A stretch of DNA of 64,000 nucleotides, taken from assembly GCA_016219175.1 (NCBI GenBank), contig JACRCD010000044.1, forward strand, positions 1 to 64,000, in the 5' to 3' direction. The position numbers and the translations under genes are program-made. Under the pieces are notes generated by a model. That model was not told where the DNA came from. It made no database searches and saw only the letters and a program-made list of their open reading frames with translations. Source of the DNA: Deltaproteobacteria bacterium (GTDB taxonomy: Bacteria > Desulfobacterota > Desulfobulbia > Desulfobulbales > SURF-16). Position 1 is the stretch's first letter. Each line of letters opens with the position of its first letter. Below, in pieces: positions 1-9,988 of this stretch.

Positions 1-139
1 TCTACTGCGTTGTAGCGCATTTTTGTTCGTTCGGCATACCACATGTATAGCCTCACTCTCAAAAATACACTACGCCTTGTATATCGAATTTTGTTACTTA
101 GCCATCCGGACTTTGTCGCCGACTTTTTACGAGTTCATC
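1..139 (+). mobile_element. MITE-like element A, copy A1 (cut by window edge)
   Basis: Right-hand part of a dispersed non-coding element found seven times here. It ends with the terminal inverted repeat GACTTTTTACGAGTTCATC at 121-139. The next six bases, AAACAT (140-145), are the predicted target duplication, whose left partner lies outside the window. No transposase is encoded; short ORFs across it are artefacts of the repeat. Confidence 0.8.
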
Positions 140-212
140 AAACATGGAAAAGATACGAAGAGGACGGCAAACGCTGACAGGTGGCTGAGAGGCCCTGCTT
201 GCATCAGACAAC

Positions 213-2321
213 ATGACGAAAAAAAATAAAGCAACGGAGCTGCTGGCTCCAGCCGGCAGCCTGGAGGCCTTTTTCGCCGCCGTGGAGAACGGCGCCGACG
301 CCGTTTACTGTGGGTTGAAGGAATTTTCAGCCAGGGTAAAGGCCAAGAATTTCACCATGGCCGAGGTGGAAAAACTCACGGTCTATGCCCATCAGCGCCA
401 GAGACGCCTCTATATCACCTTGAACACCTTGATCAAGGAGGTTGAGCTGCCCCGGCTCGTCCATATTCTGGGCTCTCTTGCCGTCATCGGCGTGGATGGC
501 ATCATCATTCAGGATCTCGGGGTCTGGCGGCTGGCCCGGACGTATTTCCCGGACTTACCCCTGCACGCCTCAACCCAGATGACCGTGCATAATGCGGCCG
601 GGGTGAAGATGCTGGAAAAAATGGGCTTTGTCCGGGCGGTGCTCGCCCGGGAGCTTTCCCTGGAAGAAATCGCGGACATCGGCCAACAGACCACTATGGA
701 ACTTGAGCATTTCGTGCACGGCGCACTGTGCTTTTCCATTTCCGGACAGTGCTTTTTTTCTTCAACCTTAAGCGGCATGAGCGGCAACCGCGGCCGCTGC
801 GCCCAGCCCTGCCGGCGCCGCTACCATAACAGGCAGCAGCCCGGCTATTTTTTTTCCACCAGCGATCTCTGCGCCATTGACTATCTGCCGGAGTTGATCA
901 GGGCCGGGGTCATGAGTTTTAAAATCGAGGGGCGGATGAAGAGCGCCGACTATGTGGCCCGGGTGGTGGCAGCCTACCGGCTGGTGCTGGATGCCCCGGA
1001 CAGGCAACGGAAAGCGGCCCTGCGCGAGGCCAGGGAACAGCTGGAAGAGTCCTTTGGCCGGCAGCCGACCAAGGGTTTTCTCACCGGTTTTCTTTCGGCC
1101 AATATCGCGGTTTCTTCGCAACAGGGCACCCTGGGCCGTCACTTGGCTGATGTCGTCTCCATGCGGGAGGGCATGATCGGCTTGACGGTCAATGACCGGC
1201 TGCATGTGGGGGACCGGCTGCGTATCCAGCCGCGCAACGACCAGGCCGGCGCGGGTTTCACGGTGCGGGAGATGTTTGTCGGGCAGAAGAGGGTCAAGGG
1301 GGTGAAGGCAGGGGATTTCGTGCGGGTGCGAAATTACGCCAAGGCCTTTATCCAGGTGGGAGACGGGGTTTTCAAGGTGGGAGGCAAACCATCCTTTACC
1401 CTGAGCGCTCAGGCCTGCCAGCAAAGGCTGGCTGAAATTTCCTTGCCCGGTCCAGGGGGTGACGGTCAGCCGGGAAGTGTGCTGGACAGCGTCAGGCAAG
1501 CCCTTGGTGCTCTTCTTCCTCCACGTAAAAAGACCCCGGAGAATGGCGGCTGGGAACTCACGGCGAAAGGCCGCAACCTTGGGGACAGCAAGTTAACGGA
1601 TCAGCCGTGGCTTGGGCGGCTGCAGCTACCCCTTACCCCTGGAAATCTGCAACAGCTCAGAAATAACGAGAAGAGACTGGCGGGTTTTAAGGAGCGGTTG
1701 ATATGGGAGGTGCCGACCATGCTCTTCGGGCCGGAGTGGCCTGAGTATCGACGGGGGGTGCGGATTCTGGCCGGCCAGGGTTTTACCGCCTTCCGCATCG
1801 GCAATCTGGGGCATATCCCGTTGTTTGAAGGGCTGCCGGGAGTGGTGCTGCTGGGGGATTTCAGGTGCTATACCTTAAACAGTCAGGCGGCCCTTGCCTG
1901 GCACGAGCTCGGGCTTGGCGAGCTTACCGTAAGTATCGAGGATGACCGGAAAAACATGAAAGAGCTGTTCAGCCGGGATCTGCCGCTGTCCCTGGCCGTG
2001 ACGGCGTATGGTCCCCTGCCTGTTCTGCTGTCCCGCATTTCCGTCAGGGGGGTGCGGCCCGGATCGGCCCTGCGCTCGGACAAGGAGGACGGTTATCGGC
2101 TTCTGGTCCATGACGGGCTGACGGAGATTATCGGCGAGCAGGATTTTTCCCTGCTTGGTCATCTGTCCGAATTGCGCGCCATGGGGTGTCGCCGCATCTT
2201 TGTCGATCCCGGCCATACGGGTATTGATTCCGCCAAAGGACAACAGGTTCTGCGGGGGATCGAAGCGGACCGTCCCCTGCCGGACACCACAAGCTTTAAC
2301 TATGAACGGGGGCTGGCCTGA
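213..2321 (+). CDS. U32 family peptidase-like / RlhA-type protein
   Basis: A 702-residue protein of the U32 collagenase-like family. Members that have been studied (E. coli RlhA, TrhP/YegQ-type) act in RNA base hydroxylation, so an RNA-modification role is more likely than proteolysis. The N-terminus (LLAPAGSLEAFFAAVENGAD) and the Cys-rich signature around residues 170-200 (CFSISGQC then NRGRCAQPCRRRY) are clear. After about residue 390 a long DUF3656-type region follows, as in long U32 proteins. The start is set by homology to the family N-terminus; no strong ribosome site is visible. It is convergent with the J-protein gene, with an octamer-repeat array between them. The RNA substrate cannot be told from sequence. 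Confidence 0.88.
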   Translation: MTKKNKATELLAPAGSLEAFFAAVENGADAVYCGLKEFSARVKAKNFTMAEVEKLTVYAHQRQRRLYITLNTLIKEVELPRLVHILGSLAVIGVDGIIIQDLGVWRLARTYFPDLPLHASTQMTVHNAAGVKMLEKMGFVRAVLARELSLEEIADIGQQTTMELEHFVHGALCFSISGQCFFSSTLSGMSGNRGRCAQPCRRRYHNRQQPGYFFSTSDLCAIDYLPELIRAGVMSFKIEGRMKSADYVARVVAAYRLVLDAPDRQRKAALREAREQLEESFGRQPTKGFLTGFLSANIAVSSQQGTLGRHLADVVSMREGMIGLTVNDRLHVGDRLRIQPRNDQAGAGFTVREMFVGQKRVKGVKAGDFVRVRNYAKAFIQVGDGVFKVGGKPSFTLSAQACQQRLAEISLPGPGGDGQPGSVLDSVRQALGALLPPRKKTPENGGWELTAKGRNLGDSKLTDQPWLGRLQLPLTPGNLQQLRNNEKRLAGFKERLIWEVPTMLFGPEWPEYRRGVRILAGQGFTAFRIGNLGHIPLFEGLPGVVLLGDFRCYTLNSQAALAWHELGLGELTVSIEDDRKNMKELFSRDLPLSLAVTAYGPLPVLLSRISVRGVRPGSALRSDKEDGYRLLVHDGLTEIIGEQDFSLLGHLSELRAMGCRRIFVDPGHTGIDSAKGQQVLRGIEADRPLPDTTSFNYERGLA

Positions 2322-2325
2322 GTAA

Positions 2326-2434
2326 AACGTTTGAGCGTTTCAACGTTCAAGAGTTTCAGCGTTCCAACGTTTGAGCGTTTCAGAGTGCCAGGGGTTCAAC
2401 GTTTGATCGTTGCAACGTTTACACGCTGGAACCT
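2326..2434. repeat. Octamer-repeat array R1 (about 13 units)
   Basis: Tandem degenerate 8-bp units, for example AACGTTTG, AGCGTTTC, AACGTTCA, AGCGTTCC, in register for about 13 units between two convergent genes. The consensus is close to ARCGTTYN. Related arrays occur at 3401-3440, 3929-4005 and 14764-14802. Confidence 0.7.
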
Positions 2435-2437
2435 CTC

Positions 2438-3373
2438 TTACAACCCCGCCTCGGCCAGCTCGTGCAGCAGTTTTTTCTGGTCCTTGGTCACCTTTTTGGG
2501 GACTTCAATAACGATTTTCACCAGAACGTCACCGATCGCGCCATGGGGACCGGCGGGCAGGCCATGTCCCTTCAGTCTCAATTTGGACTGGGGCTGGATG
2601 CCGGCCGGCACCTTGACCTTGAACTGTTTGCCGTTTAAGGTCGGCACGTCGATTTCCGTGCCCAGCACCGCCGCGCTGAACGGGATCTGCCGTTCAATGA
2701 CAAGGTTGTCGCCCTCCCTTGCAAAAACAGGGTGAGGGGCAACCTTGATATGCAGGTAAAGATCCCCCGGCGGGCCTCCGGTTGGCGAAGGCGAGCCTTT
2801 GCCGGCCACCCGCATTTTTCGGCCGCTCTCGATGCCGGCAGGGATTTTAACCGAGACCTTTTCCCCGCCGCGTCCCAGGGAGATGGTTTTTTCAACCCCG
2901 GTCAGCACCTCTTCAAGGGATACACTCAACTCGAGAGAGAGATCCTGTCCCTTAACGGTTTGCTGGCCGCGAAAGCCCTGGGCCCGGCCACCCTGGGAGA
3001 AAATATCATCAAAAGGAGCTCCGCCGCCCCCGGAGAAGGTGGTGCGGAAACCGCCGCTGCTGAAGCCTCCCCCCCTGCCGCCCAGATTGATGCCGAACTC
3101 CCGGAGGATCGAGCCGAGGTCGGAATTGCGGAAAATATCTTCCTGGGAATAGCGTTGCTGAAAGCCTGTTGATCCGAAGGTGTCATATTGCTTGCGTTTT
3201 TCCGCATCGGACAGCACGGCATAGGCCTCATTGGCCTCCTTGAATTTTTCTTCCGACTCCTTGTTGCCTTGGTTGCGATCCGGATGGTATTTCAGGGCCA
3301 TCTTCCGATAGGCCTTTTTGATTTCGTCCGTGGAGGCGTTTTTTGTGACGCCGAGAATTTTGTAATAGTCCAT
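2438..3373 (-). CDS. cbpA: CbpA-type DnaJ-domain co-chaperone
   Basis: A 311-residue J-domain protein: J-domain at residues 1-70 with the HPD motif (YHPDRNQGN), then a Gly/Phe-rich stretch (about 95-135) and the DnaJ C-terminal substrate-binding barrels. The zinc-finger CxxCxGxG repeats of true DnaJ are absent, which makes it CbpA-like. It would stimulate DnaK ATPase and bring it clients in the cytoplasm. A second CbpA paralogue lies at 51073-52020 with a CbpM gene; this copy has none beside it. It is transcribed alone, convergent with the U32 gene. Confidence 0.88.
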   Translation of the reverse strand: MDYYKILGVTKNASTDEIKKAYRKMALKYHPDRNQGNKESEEKFKEANEAYAVLSDAEKRKQYDTFGSTGFQQRYSQEDIFRNSDLGSILREFGINLGGRGGGFSSGGFRTTFSGGGGAPFDDIFSQGGRAQGFRGQQTVKGQDLSLELSVSLEEVLTGVEKTISLGRGGEKVSVKIPAGIESGRKMRVAGKGSPSPTGGPPGDLYLHIKVAPHPVFAREGDNLVIERQIPFSAAVLGTEIDVPTLNGKQFKVKVPAGIQPQSKLRLKGHGLPAGPHGAIGDVLVKIVIEVPKKVTKDQKKLLHELAEAGL

Positions 3374-3400
3374 ATCTTACCGTGAAAAAGGAAACCGGGG

Positions 3401-3440
3401 GAAACGCTTAAACGCTCAAAGACTGGAACGTTCAAACCTT
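3401..3440. repeat. Octamer-repeat array R2 (5 units)
   Basis: Exactly five 8-bp units (GAAACGCT, TAAACGCT, CAAAGACT, GGAACGTT, CAAACCTT) upstream of the J-protein gene. The last six bases, AACCTT, are also the left target duplication of element copy A2, so that element inserted at the edge of the array. Confidence 0.6.
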
Positions 3441-3551
3441 GATGATCTCGTAAAAAGTCACCTCGAAGCTGCCAGATGGCTAAGTAAAAAGTTTGCTATA
3501 CAAGGCAGTGGATCGGTTTTATGCCCTTTGGGTACCTTTTACGACGCCATC
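3441..3551 (-). mobile_element. MITE-like element A, copy A2 (short, 111 bp)
   Basis: Internally deleted copy of element A. It begins GATGATCTCGTAAAAAGTC and ends with ACGACGCCATC. It is flanked by perfect 6-bp direct repeats AACCTT at 3435-3440 and 3552-3557, the expected target duplication. Non-coding. Confidence 0.8.
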
Positions 3552-3614
3552 AACCTTTTCTTTCACGTTATTCTAAGTCTTGTCCGGCTGAAGTCAAGTA
3601 TTAACATCATGCAT

Positions 3615-3755
3615 TTACAGGATAATTTCTTCCTGCCCGGCAAACGGCCCGCCATTTTTATTCATTTTTTTTCTCTCTTGTGCATATTCCTGAATCCGGA
3701 GCTCCAGCCGGGAGATTTTCTGTTCAAGTTCCTCATAGCTTGCTTTCTGTTCCAT
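3615..3755 (-). CDS. Small coiled-coil peptide, possible kinase remnant
   Basis: A 46-codon ORF, beginning MEQKASYEELEQKISRLELR and continuing as a charged coiled coil, with an AGAGG ribosome-site-like sequence just upstream. The pattern YEELEQKISRLE is typical of the extreme N-terminus of PAS-domain sensor kinases in Desulfobacterota. It is therefore either a leftover of such a gene or a small coiled-coil protein. An in-frame ATG at 3776 would add seven residues. It lies in a 640-bp gap that otherwise holds only repeats. Coding status is uncertain. Confidence 0.35.
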   Translation of the reverse strand: MEQKASYEELEQKISRLELRIQEYAQERKKMNKNGGPFAGQEEIIL

Positions 3756-3928
3756 AAAACCTCTGTGCTTTCGCATTCACCGTGCCTCGGTAAAGCTGCC
3801 CGGCCGGTCAGTGACAAAACATGCACCATATACTGCAGCCGTTTGCTTCTGTCTGTCGGGAGAGTTTGACAGTAGCGCAATGACTGATAAGAAGAGTTAT
3901 CTTTTTGGGCAGAGTATGCTAAGCTAAG

Positions 3929-4005
3929 GTTCAAGGGTTTGTAAATTCAATCGTTTCAGCGCTCAAGCGTATGAATGTTTCCGCGTGTAAACGTTTACTC
4001 GTTTT
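3929..4005. repeat. Octamer-repeat array R3 (about 10 units)
   Basis: About ten degenerate 8-bp units (AGGGTTTG, ATCGTTTC, AGCGCTCA, AGCGTATG, AACGTTTA and others) lie directly upstream of the sensor kinase gene and run nearly to its ribosome site. The array could overlap its promoter. Confidence 0.55.
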
Positions 4006-4020
4006 ACAAGGTATTTGCCC

Positions 4021-6348
4021 ATGCACGATTATTCCATCCTGGACGCCTTGTCCGACGGCATCATGATTGTTAACCGGGATTATACAATCATCTTTGCCAA
4101 CCGGACGATGCTTGCGCAGTGCCGCATGACGGCCGGGGAAATCGCGGCGGGACAAAAATGCCACCAATTGCTGCATGGCTGCCCCGTCCCCTGCGCTGAG
4201 ATATGTCTTGAGAAAAAACAATGCCCCCACGACATAGTTTTTCAAACCGGCCTCGGTCTGCATGTCACCCATCACCATACCTGTCCCTCTGGCGACAAAA
4301 AAAATACCGCCATCACCGCCTCGCCCCTGGTCAATGAAAAGGGTGAAGTAGACAGACTGCTCCTGGTTATGCGGGATGTCACCGCCGATGAAGAGATCAG
4401 GGAGAAGGCGGAGCGTGATGCCGATGATCTGCGCAACATATTCAACAGCGCCCCCTTTGCCATTTCCTATGTCGATTGCGCCATGCGTGTTCTGAAAATG
4501 AATCCGGCCATGGAAAAAGTTGCCGGTCTTGGCACAGGGGAAGCACAGGGCCGCTACTGTTATGATATGTGGGGAAGATATGCCGGGGATGCTTCAAGAC
4601 AGGGCAAAGAGAGAATCTGTGATCAATGCGGGGTACGCAAGGCCCTGGCGGACGGCAGGGCTCACAGGTATGAGAGGGAAATCGCTGGCAGGTATTACGA
4701 GGTTGTCTCCTCGCCGGTGCGGGACAATGAGCAGAGTATCGTCGGGTCCATGGAGATAGGCCAGGATATCACCGCCCGCAGGCTGGCCGAGATCTCCATG
4801 CGGCGTTACAAGCACATCCTGTCCACCACCGATGATCTCCTCTCTTTTATTGACACAAACTTCAGCTACCGCACGGTAAACGACGCTTACTGCCGGGCCT
4901 TTAACAAAAATCGGCAAGAGATCGAGGGGCACAGCGTAAGCGAACTGCTTGGCGCGGAGCTTTTCGAGTCGGCGATCAGGGGGGCGCTTGAGCGTTGTCT
5001 GCGGGGTGAGACGGTCAGAGAGGAGTTCAGCTGCTTTGTTCCCGGTCTGGATATGCGGCGCCATATGGATGTGGCCTATTATCCTTTTTTTGAGGCGGAT
5101 GGGTCTGTGTCCGGGATTGTGGCCAACGCCCGGGACATTTCCCGGCGGAAACAGGTGGAAGAAAGAGTGAAAATTTTCGCGGAGCGGAAAAATGCCCTGC
5201 ACAATCTGACCCTGAGCATCCTGGAGGCCATAACCCCGGAGGAAATAGGCGTGACCGCCCTTGCCCATCTGCGGCGGCTTATTCCCTGCTCCGGATGCTG
5301 CATAGCCTTGTTTGACCTTGGGGGAAAGATAACCCGTCCCCTGGCGGTCAATGCGGACATCACGCCCCCTTTCTACAGGGACAACTTCTCGATCTTCCAA
5401 TGCGACAGCTGCATGAAGAAGCTGAGGGACGGCGCCTTCGTGCTGTTGTCAGCCTTGACGTTCCCTGGGGCCGATACCTGTTCTTTCAGGGATAAAATAC
5501 TCATTGACGGCATCCGCGCCTATGCCTTCTTTCCCCTGACCGTGGAGGGAGTCCTCATCGGCGCGTTGTCCATCTTTCATGACCGGGACAGTTCTTTCAG
5601 CACGGATCATCTGGAAATTGCCTGGGAAATCGCCGCCCCTGTTGCCGTGGCCATCCATAAGAGCCGTTTAAATGAAGCCCTGGCACGGCACGGCAGAAAA
5701 CTCCAGGAGATGACCCTGGAGATGGCGGAAATCGAAGACAATGAAAGACGCGGGTTGGCCAGGCAGCTGCACGATGAAGCCGGCCAGAGGCTGACCTCTC
5801 TCGGTCTTAATCTGGACATTCTGTACAATGACGAGGTGTTGCGGAAATCCCCGGAACTGCGCGCGAGGCTGGATGACTGCGTCACCCTGGTGGAACAGAT
5901 CACCGAGCAGACCCGCAACGTCATGGCCGACCTGCGGCCCCCGGTGCTGGATGATTACGGGCTTGGTCCGGCCCTGCGCTGGTACTGCCAGAAGGTTTCC
6001 CGGCGCAGCGGCCTGCCCGTTGTCTTCAGGGAAGAGGCCATTCCCCCCTTGCCGCGCCCCTTGGAGAATACCCTGTTCGGTATAGCCCGGGAGGCCATAT
6101 CCAATGCCGTCAATCATGGCTGTCCGGGGCAAATCACCCTTAGTCTGCGGAAAACCCAAACCGGCATTCTGCTGCGGGTTGAAGATGACGGCCGCGGTTT
6201 CATGGAGCAGCAGCCAGGCCCGCTGGAGCAGGAACAGCGCTGGGGGCTCATCAGCATGCGGGAGAGAATAGCGGCCCTGGGCGGCCGCTTTGAAATTCAG
6301 ACCCTGCCCGGCCAGGGCACCATCGTGCTTGCCGAGGCGGCGCTATGA
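4021..6348 (+). CDS. PAS-GAF sensor histidine kinase, NarL-partner type
   Basis: A 775-residue cytoplasmic kinase with no membrane segment. There are three PAS domains (about 1-115, 140-255, 265-375), a GAF domain (about 390-545), a HisKA_3 dimerisation domain with phospho-acceptor His584 in RQLHDEAGQ, and a C-terminal HATPase_c with an N box (EAISNAVNHG) and DDGRGF. The first PAS carries a Cys cluster (CHQLLHGCPVPC, EICLEKKQC), which suggests metal, FeS or redox sensing. The ATG at 4021 has AAGG nine bases upstream and is preferred over a TTG at 4015. The stop overlaps the start of the response regulator by four bases (ATGA), so the two are translationally coupled partners. Confidence 0.9.
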   Translation: MHDYSILDALSDGIMIVNRDYTIIFANRTMLAQCRMTAGEIAAGQKCHQLLHGCPVPCAEICLEKKQCPHDIVFQTGLGLHVTHHHTCPSGDKKNTAITASPLVNEKGEVDRLLLVMRDVTADEEIREKAERDADDLRNIFNSAPFAISYVDCAMRVLKMNPAMEKVAGLGTGEAQGRYCYDMWGRYAGDASRQGKERICDQCGVRKALADGRAHRYEREIAGRYYEVVSSPVRDNEQSIVGSMEIGQDITARRLAEISMRRYKHILSTTDDLLSFIDTNFSYRTVNDAYCRAFNKNRQEIEGHSVSELLGAELFESAIRGALERCLRGETVREEFSCFVPGLDMRRHMDVAYYPFFEADGSVSGIVANARDISRRKQVEERVKIFAERKNALHNLTLSILEAITPEEIGVTALAHLRRLIPCSGCCIALFDLGGKITRPLAVNADITPPFYRDNFSIFQCDSCMKKLRDGAFVLLSALTFPGADTCSFRDKILIDGIRAYAFFPLTVEGVLIGALSIFHDRDSSFSTDHLEIAWEIAAPVAVAIHKSRLNEALARHGRKLQEMTLEMAEIEDNERRGLARQLHDEAGQRLTSLGLNLDILYNDEVLRKSPELRARLDDCVTLVEQITEQTRNVMADLRPPVLDDYGLGPALRWYCQKVSRRSGLPVVFREEAIPPLPRPLENTLFGIAREAISNAVNHGCPGQITLSLRKTQTGILLRVEDDGRGFMEQQPGPLEQEQRWGLISMRERIAALGGRFEIQTLPGQGTIVLAEAAL

Positions 6349-6986
6349 GCATCACCGTCTTTCTGGCCGATGATCATGCCGTCATCCGGGACGGGCTCAG
6401 GTATATGCTGGAGGCGCGGGCCGATATCAGGGTGATCGGCGAGGCGGATAACGGCCGTGACACCGTGCGCAAGGTCGCCGGATGCTGTCCGGATGTGGTG
6501 GTGATGGACATCGCCATGCCCGAACTGAACGGCATTGAGGCGGCTTCCCGTCTTGACGGCCGCTGCCCGGCCACGAAGATCATCATCCTCTCCGTCTACT
6601 CAACCAGTGAGCACATCTACCGGGCCTTGAAGGCCGGGGCCATCGGCTATGTCCTCAAGGAATCCGCGGGCCGCGAGCTTATCGACGCCATCCTGGCGGC
6701 CCATGTCAATCGCCGCTATCTGAGCCGGAAAATAGCCGAGGCGGATATCGATGAATATATCAGGGAGCGGCATGACCAGTCTCCCCTCGAACGGCTGAGC
6801 TGCCGGGAGCGGGAGGTGCTGCAGCTTGTCGTCGAGGGCAGGTCCAGCGCGGAAATAGCCGATATTGTTTTTCTTTCCGTCAAGACGGTGGAAACCTACC
6901 GCAGCCGTCTCATGAAAAAGCTGGGGATAAAGGATGTCCCCGGCCTGGTCAGATTCGCCATCCAGCAAGGTCTTACCCCGCTTTGA
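6345..6986 (+). CDS. NarL/FixJ-family response regulator
   Basis: A 213-residue regulator. The receiver domain has the acidic pair DDH near residue 10, phospho-acceptor Asp55 (VVVMDIAMPE), a Ser in LSVYS and Lys in VLKES. The C-terminal LuxR-type helix-turn-helix is complete (LSCREREVLQLVVEG ... SVKTVETYRSRLMKKLG). It is coupled to the upstream HisKA_3 kinase, the usual partner type, and should act as a DNA-binding transcription factor. The target genes are not evident; the next gene, a chemoreceptor, is 253 bp downstream. Confidence 0.93.
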   Translation: MSITVFLADDHAVIRDGLRYMLEARADIRVIGEADNGRDTVRKVAGCCPDVVVMDIAMPELNGIEAASRLDGRCPATKIIILSVYSTSEHIYRALKAGAIGYVLKESAGRELIDAILAAHVNRRYLSRKIAEADIDEYIRERHDQSPLERLSCREREVLQLVVEGRSSAEIADIVFLSVKTVETYRSRLMKKLGIKDVPGLVRFAIQQGLTPL

Positions 6987-7239
6987 GAGGATAAATGGCA
7001 GAGGCGGCAGGTTGATGGCCGAGTTGTTGGCGGCAATCCTTTGCCGGCGCTTCATATTTTTTCCCCTCCCGTACGTTTTTGTCAAACTTGCCCTACAGAC
7101 AGCAATATGACTTTGTGTCATACTGCCGGATAGGGGCGCCGGTGGCCGGAGGCAAATTGTTGTCTCCATTGTAAGCAATCTCAATGTGTTACAAAAAAAG
7201 CCGCCCGCTACGGCGTAATATAGATGACAACCGGGGAAC

Positions 7240-9312
7240 ATGATGAGTCTGAAAGGAAAATTGATAGCGGCTTTTGCCGGGCTTGCCGTGGTTAGTATCG
7301 CTATGTTTTTTGCCACATGGTTGATAACCGGGCAGCAGAAGGATGACGGCATACGGATCAATCTGGCCGGCCGGCAGCACATGCTGATCCAGATGATGAC
7401 AAAGGAAATTCTTATTTTTCGTGAACAAACCGCGGCCGGCCGGCAGGCTGACAAAAAAGGTCTTGCAAAAAGCATGGGGGTCTTTGCCATGACCTTAAAG
7501 GCCTTGACCGGCGGCGGCAAGGCTCCGCTTGCTCTTGACCCGGAAAGGGGGTACGAAAACCTCCCGCCTGCCCGGGAACCCGCCCTTGCCCAATTACGCC
7601 GGGTTGAAAATCTCTGGCAGGACTTCTCCTCGCATCTGCAGGCGGCCATGGCCGATCCGGCCGTCTCGGAAAAGGACATGGACTGGCTTCTTGCCAACAA
7701 TGAGCCCTTGCTTGCCGAGATGAACAAGGCGGTTGTCATGATGCAGGATCAGTCGGAAAAAAGGGTCAGCTCTCTACTTATCTACCAGGTTACAGGTATT
7801 GTCATCTGTTTGGGCTTTCTTATTTTTGCAGCATGGCTTATAAATATCTTTAGACGCAGAGTGTCTTTGATCAACGGTTTTTCTTCCGAGCTGGAAAAGG
7901 GCAATGTGGGAGCCCGGTCCGGCCTCAGCGGGCATGACGAGTTTGGCCTTGTCGCGACAAGCCTGGACGGCATGGCGCATACCCTGTGCAGAACAATGGT
8001 GCGTTTCCGTCAGGATGTCCGCATCGCTGAGCATGCCTCCGAAAGCATGAACAGGACATCGGAAACAATGATGGCGTCGTCACAGCATATGAATGCGCTT
8101 TCGGCCAGTGTAGCCCATTCTGCCAGTCAGGCTGCCCGGGGACTCGATATGGTGACCGGTTTGGTTGAGACCGTGGCGGTTGATACGGTAACGGTTTCCT
8201 CCAGCGCCGGCGAGATGTCGCAGAACGTCAACTCGGTTGCTGCTGCCATTGAGGAGATGACCGCCTCAATCCGTGAAGTGGCGGATCATTGCGCCAAGGC
8301 GCAGCAAATCGCCGGCAGCACCCTGGAAAAAAGCAACGAGTCAAGCGGTAAGGTGGCGGACCTGGCTCAGGCGGCAATCACGATCGGCAAAGTGATTGAC
8401 ACCATCACTGAAATAACGGAACAGACGAAGCTGCTGGCCTTGAACGCCACCATCGAGGCGGCCAGGGCAGGCGAGGCCGGCAAAGGGTTTGCCGTGGTGG
8501 CGGGCGAGGTGAAGGAGCTGGCGCGCCAAACCTCCGAGGCCACCGGCGGTATAGTGCGCAGCATCAGGGAGATTCAGGAGCACACCAGGGAAGCCGTTGA
8601 TTCAATAACGGCAATTTCCGTCATGAACAGGGAGTTGAACGAGATCAACTCTTCCATTGCCGCGGCGGTTGAAGAGCAGGCCGCCACCGTGGCGGAAGTC
8701 TCGCGCACCGTGGCCGGCACGGCCTCCGCGGCCAACAGTGTTTCTGAAACCGTGCAGGGACTTTCCGGGTCAATCAACCGGGAAATCGCCCCTGCCCTGC
8801 GTGAGGTCGCAAGCAGCATGCAATGCGCCGTGGCGAGTATCAATGACGTCAGCGGCGGCATGGAAGGATCCGCTGCCGCCTGCGCCGAACTGCATGCCAA
8901 TGCAGGGCATGTGCGCGAATTGTCAGGTCAGTTATTGGAGAGTGTCCGTCATTTTGCCGTGGGACAGGAGCGTTTCAATATCGGTGATGTCAAGGCCGCG
9001 CATCTCGCTTGGAAAACCCGGCTTGAAGGGGCGTTGGAACGCGGACTTTCGCTTGACCCGCAAGATATACCCGATCATCACAGCTGCGCCTTCGGTAAAT
9101 GGTTTTACAGCGACGGGGGCGCTTATAGGGCGGATCCGGCCTATGGTGAGGTTGATCGGGTTCATCATGATATTCATGCGCTGGCCCTGCAGGTTGCCAC
9201 TCTGGTCCATCAGGGTAAAAAGGAGGAGGCTGCGTTTTTGATGAAGAAATTTGAGAAAACAAGACTCTCTCTTTTTGAATATCTGGATAAACTTTACTGG
9301 GGCGAAAAATAA
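7240..9312 (+). CDS. Methyl-accepting chemotaxis protein with CZB domain
   Basis: A 690-residue chemoreceptor. An N-terminal membrane helix (about 8-28) is followed by a PilJ/NarX-type periplasmic helical domain ([14 protein letters not shown] motif near 45-60) and a second membrane helix near 185-207. After that come a HAMP region, the MA signalling domain with the conserved hairpin tip ([24 protein letters not shown], here with [14 protein letters not shown]), and a C-terminal CZB zinc-binding domain ([10 protein letters not shown] ... VHHDIH). CZB domains bind zinc and sense hypochlorite or zinc status in studied receptors. The PilJ-like domain suggests a small-molecule ligand such as nitrate, but no residue proves it. 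No che genes are nearby. Confidence 0.92.
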   Translation: MMSLKGKLIAAFAGLAVVSIAMFFATWLITGQQKDDGIRINLAGRQHMLIQMMTKEILIFREQTAAGRQADKKGLAKSMGVFAMTLKALTGGGKAPLALDPERGYENLPPAREPALAQLRRVENLWQDFSSHLQAAMADPAVSEKDMDWLLANNEPLLAEMNKAVVMMQDQSEKRVSSLLIYQVTGIVICLGFLIFAAWLINIFRRRVSLINGFSSELEKGNVGARSGLSGHDEFGLVATSLDGMAHTLCRTMVRFRQDVRIAEHASESMNRTSETMMASSQHMNALSASVAHSASQAARGLDMVTGLVETVAVDTVTVSSSAGEMSQNVNSVAAAIEEMTASIREVADHCAKAQQIAGSTLEKSNESSGKVADLAQAAITIGKVIDTITEITEQTKLLALNATIEAARAGEAGKGFAVVAGEVKELARQTSEATGGIVRSIREIQEHTREAVDSITAISVMNRELNEINSSIAAAVEEQAATVAEVSRTVAGTASAANSVSETVQGLSGSINREIAPALREVASSMQCAVASINDVSGGMEGSAAACAELHANAGHVRELSGQLLESVRHFAVGQERFNIGDVKAAHLAWKTRLEGALERGLSLDPQDIPDHHSCAFGKWFYSDGGAYRADPAYGEVDRVHHDIHALALQVATLVHQGKKEEAAFLMKKFEKTRLSLFEYLDKLYWGEK

Positions 9313-9356
9313 AGAGTTGCGGCAAACCGGAATAACAAGCTTCCCGCGGATGTGGC

Positions 9357-9869
9357 ATGAGAAGAATATGCGCCTGGTGTAAAAACGAGATTGAACCGCA
9401 TGGTTCACCATCCGCGGAGAATGGCACACCTGTAACCCATGGGATCTGCCCTGCCTGTCTGCGGAAGGTGCTGCAGCACGAGGCCCGGTCACTGCGTGAT
9501 TTTCTTGACCGTTTTCCCCAGCCTGTATTGGTGGTGGATAGTGATGTCAAGGTTATCACGGCCAATCAGGCCGGCCTGGCGGCCCTCGGCAAAAAAAGCA
9601 AGGAAATAGAAGGGGAACTGGGGGGCGATGTGTTTGGCTGTGATTATGCCCGTCTTCCCCAGGGCTGCGGCAAGACCATTCACTGCAAAAGCTGTGTGAT
9701 CAGGAACACGGTGACCGACACCCTGCGGACCGGGCGAAGCCATATACGGGTTCCAGCCTATCCGGAGCTGCATTTTCTGACTGGGGAGAAAAAGATCAGA
9801 TTCCTGATTTCCACGGAAAAGGTCGGAGATACTGTTTTTTTAAGGATTGATGAAGTTACGGAGTATTGA
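9357..9869 (+). CDS. Zinc-ribbon PAS protein
   Basis: A 170-residue protein. Two CxxC pairs (CAWC at 5-8 and CPAC near 31-34) form a short zinc ribbon, followed by one PAS domain (from about residue 45). A Cys-rich segment inside the PAS (FGCDYARLPQGCG, then CKSC) resembles the cluster in the kinase at 4021. There is no output domain, so it probably acts as a sensor or adaptor that binds another signalling protein. It follows the chemoreceptor by 44 bp and may share its transcript. Possible ligands are a metal, FeS centre or redox signal; this is inference. Confidence 0.75.
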   Translation: MRRICAWCKNEIEPHGSPSAENGTPVTHGICPACLRKVLQHEARSLRDFLDRFPQPVLVVDSDVKVITANQAGLAALGKKSKEIEGELGGDVFGCDYARLPQGCGKTIHCKSCVIRNTVTDTLRTGRSHIRVPAYPELHFLTGEKKIRFLISTEKVGDTVFLRIDEVTEY

Positions 9870-9988
9870 TGGCATCGCGTACCTGCTGGAGCGGTATCGG
9901 CAGGGGATACCGGCCTAATGCTTTTAATATACAGTAGCTATTTCTGCTGGGGCCTCGCGCCCTGAAATTTCATGGCGGCATTCATCGC

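Noticed and set aside
23..229. Small ORFs inside each element A copy (MYSLTLKNTLRLVYRILLLS-like)
   Set aside because: They recur only because the non-coding element recurs, with different starts and ends, and no ribosome site.
2326..2434. Octamer arrays considered as CRISPR
   Set aside because: Units are 8 bp, contiguous and degenerate, with no spacers and no cas genes in the window.
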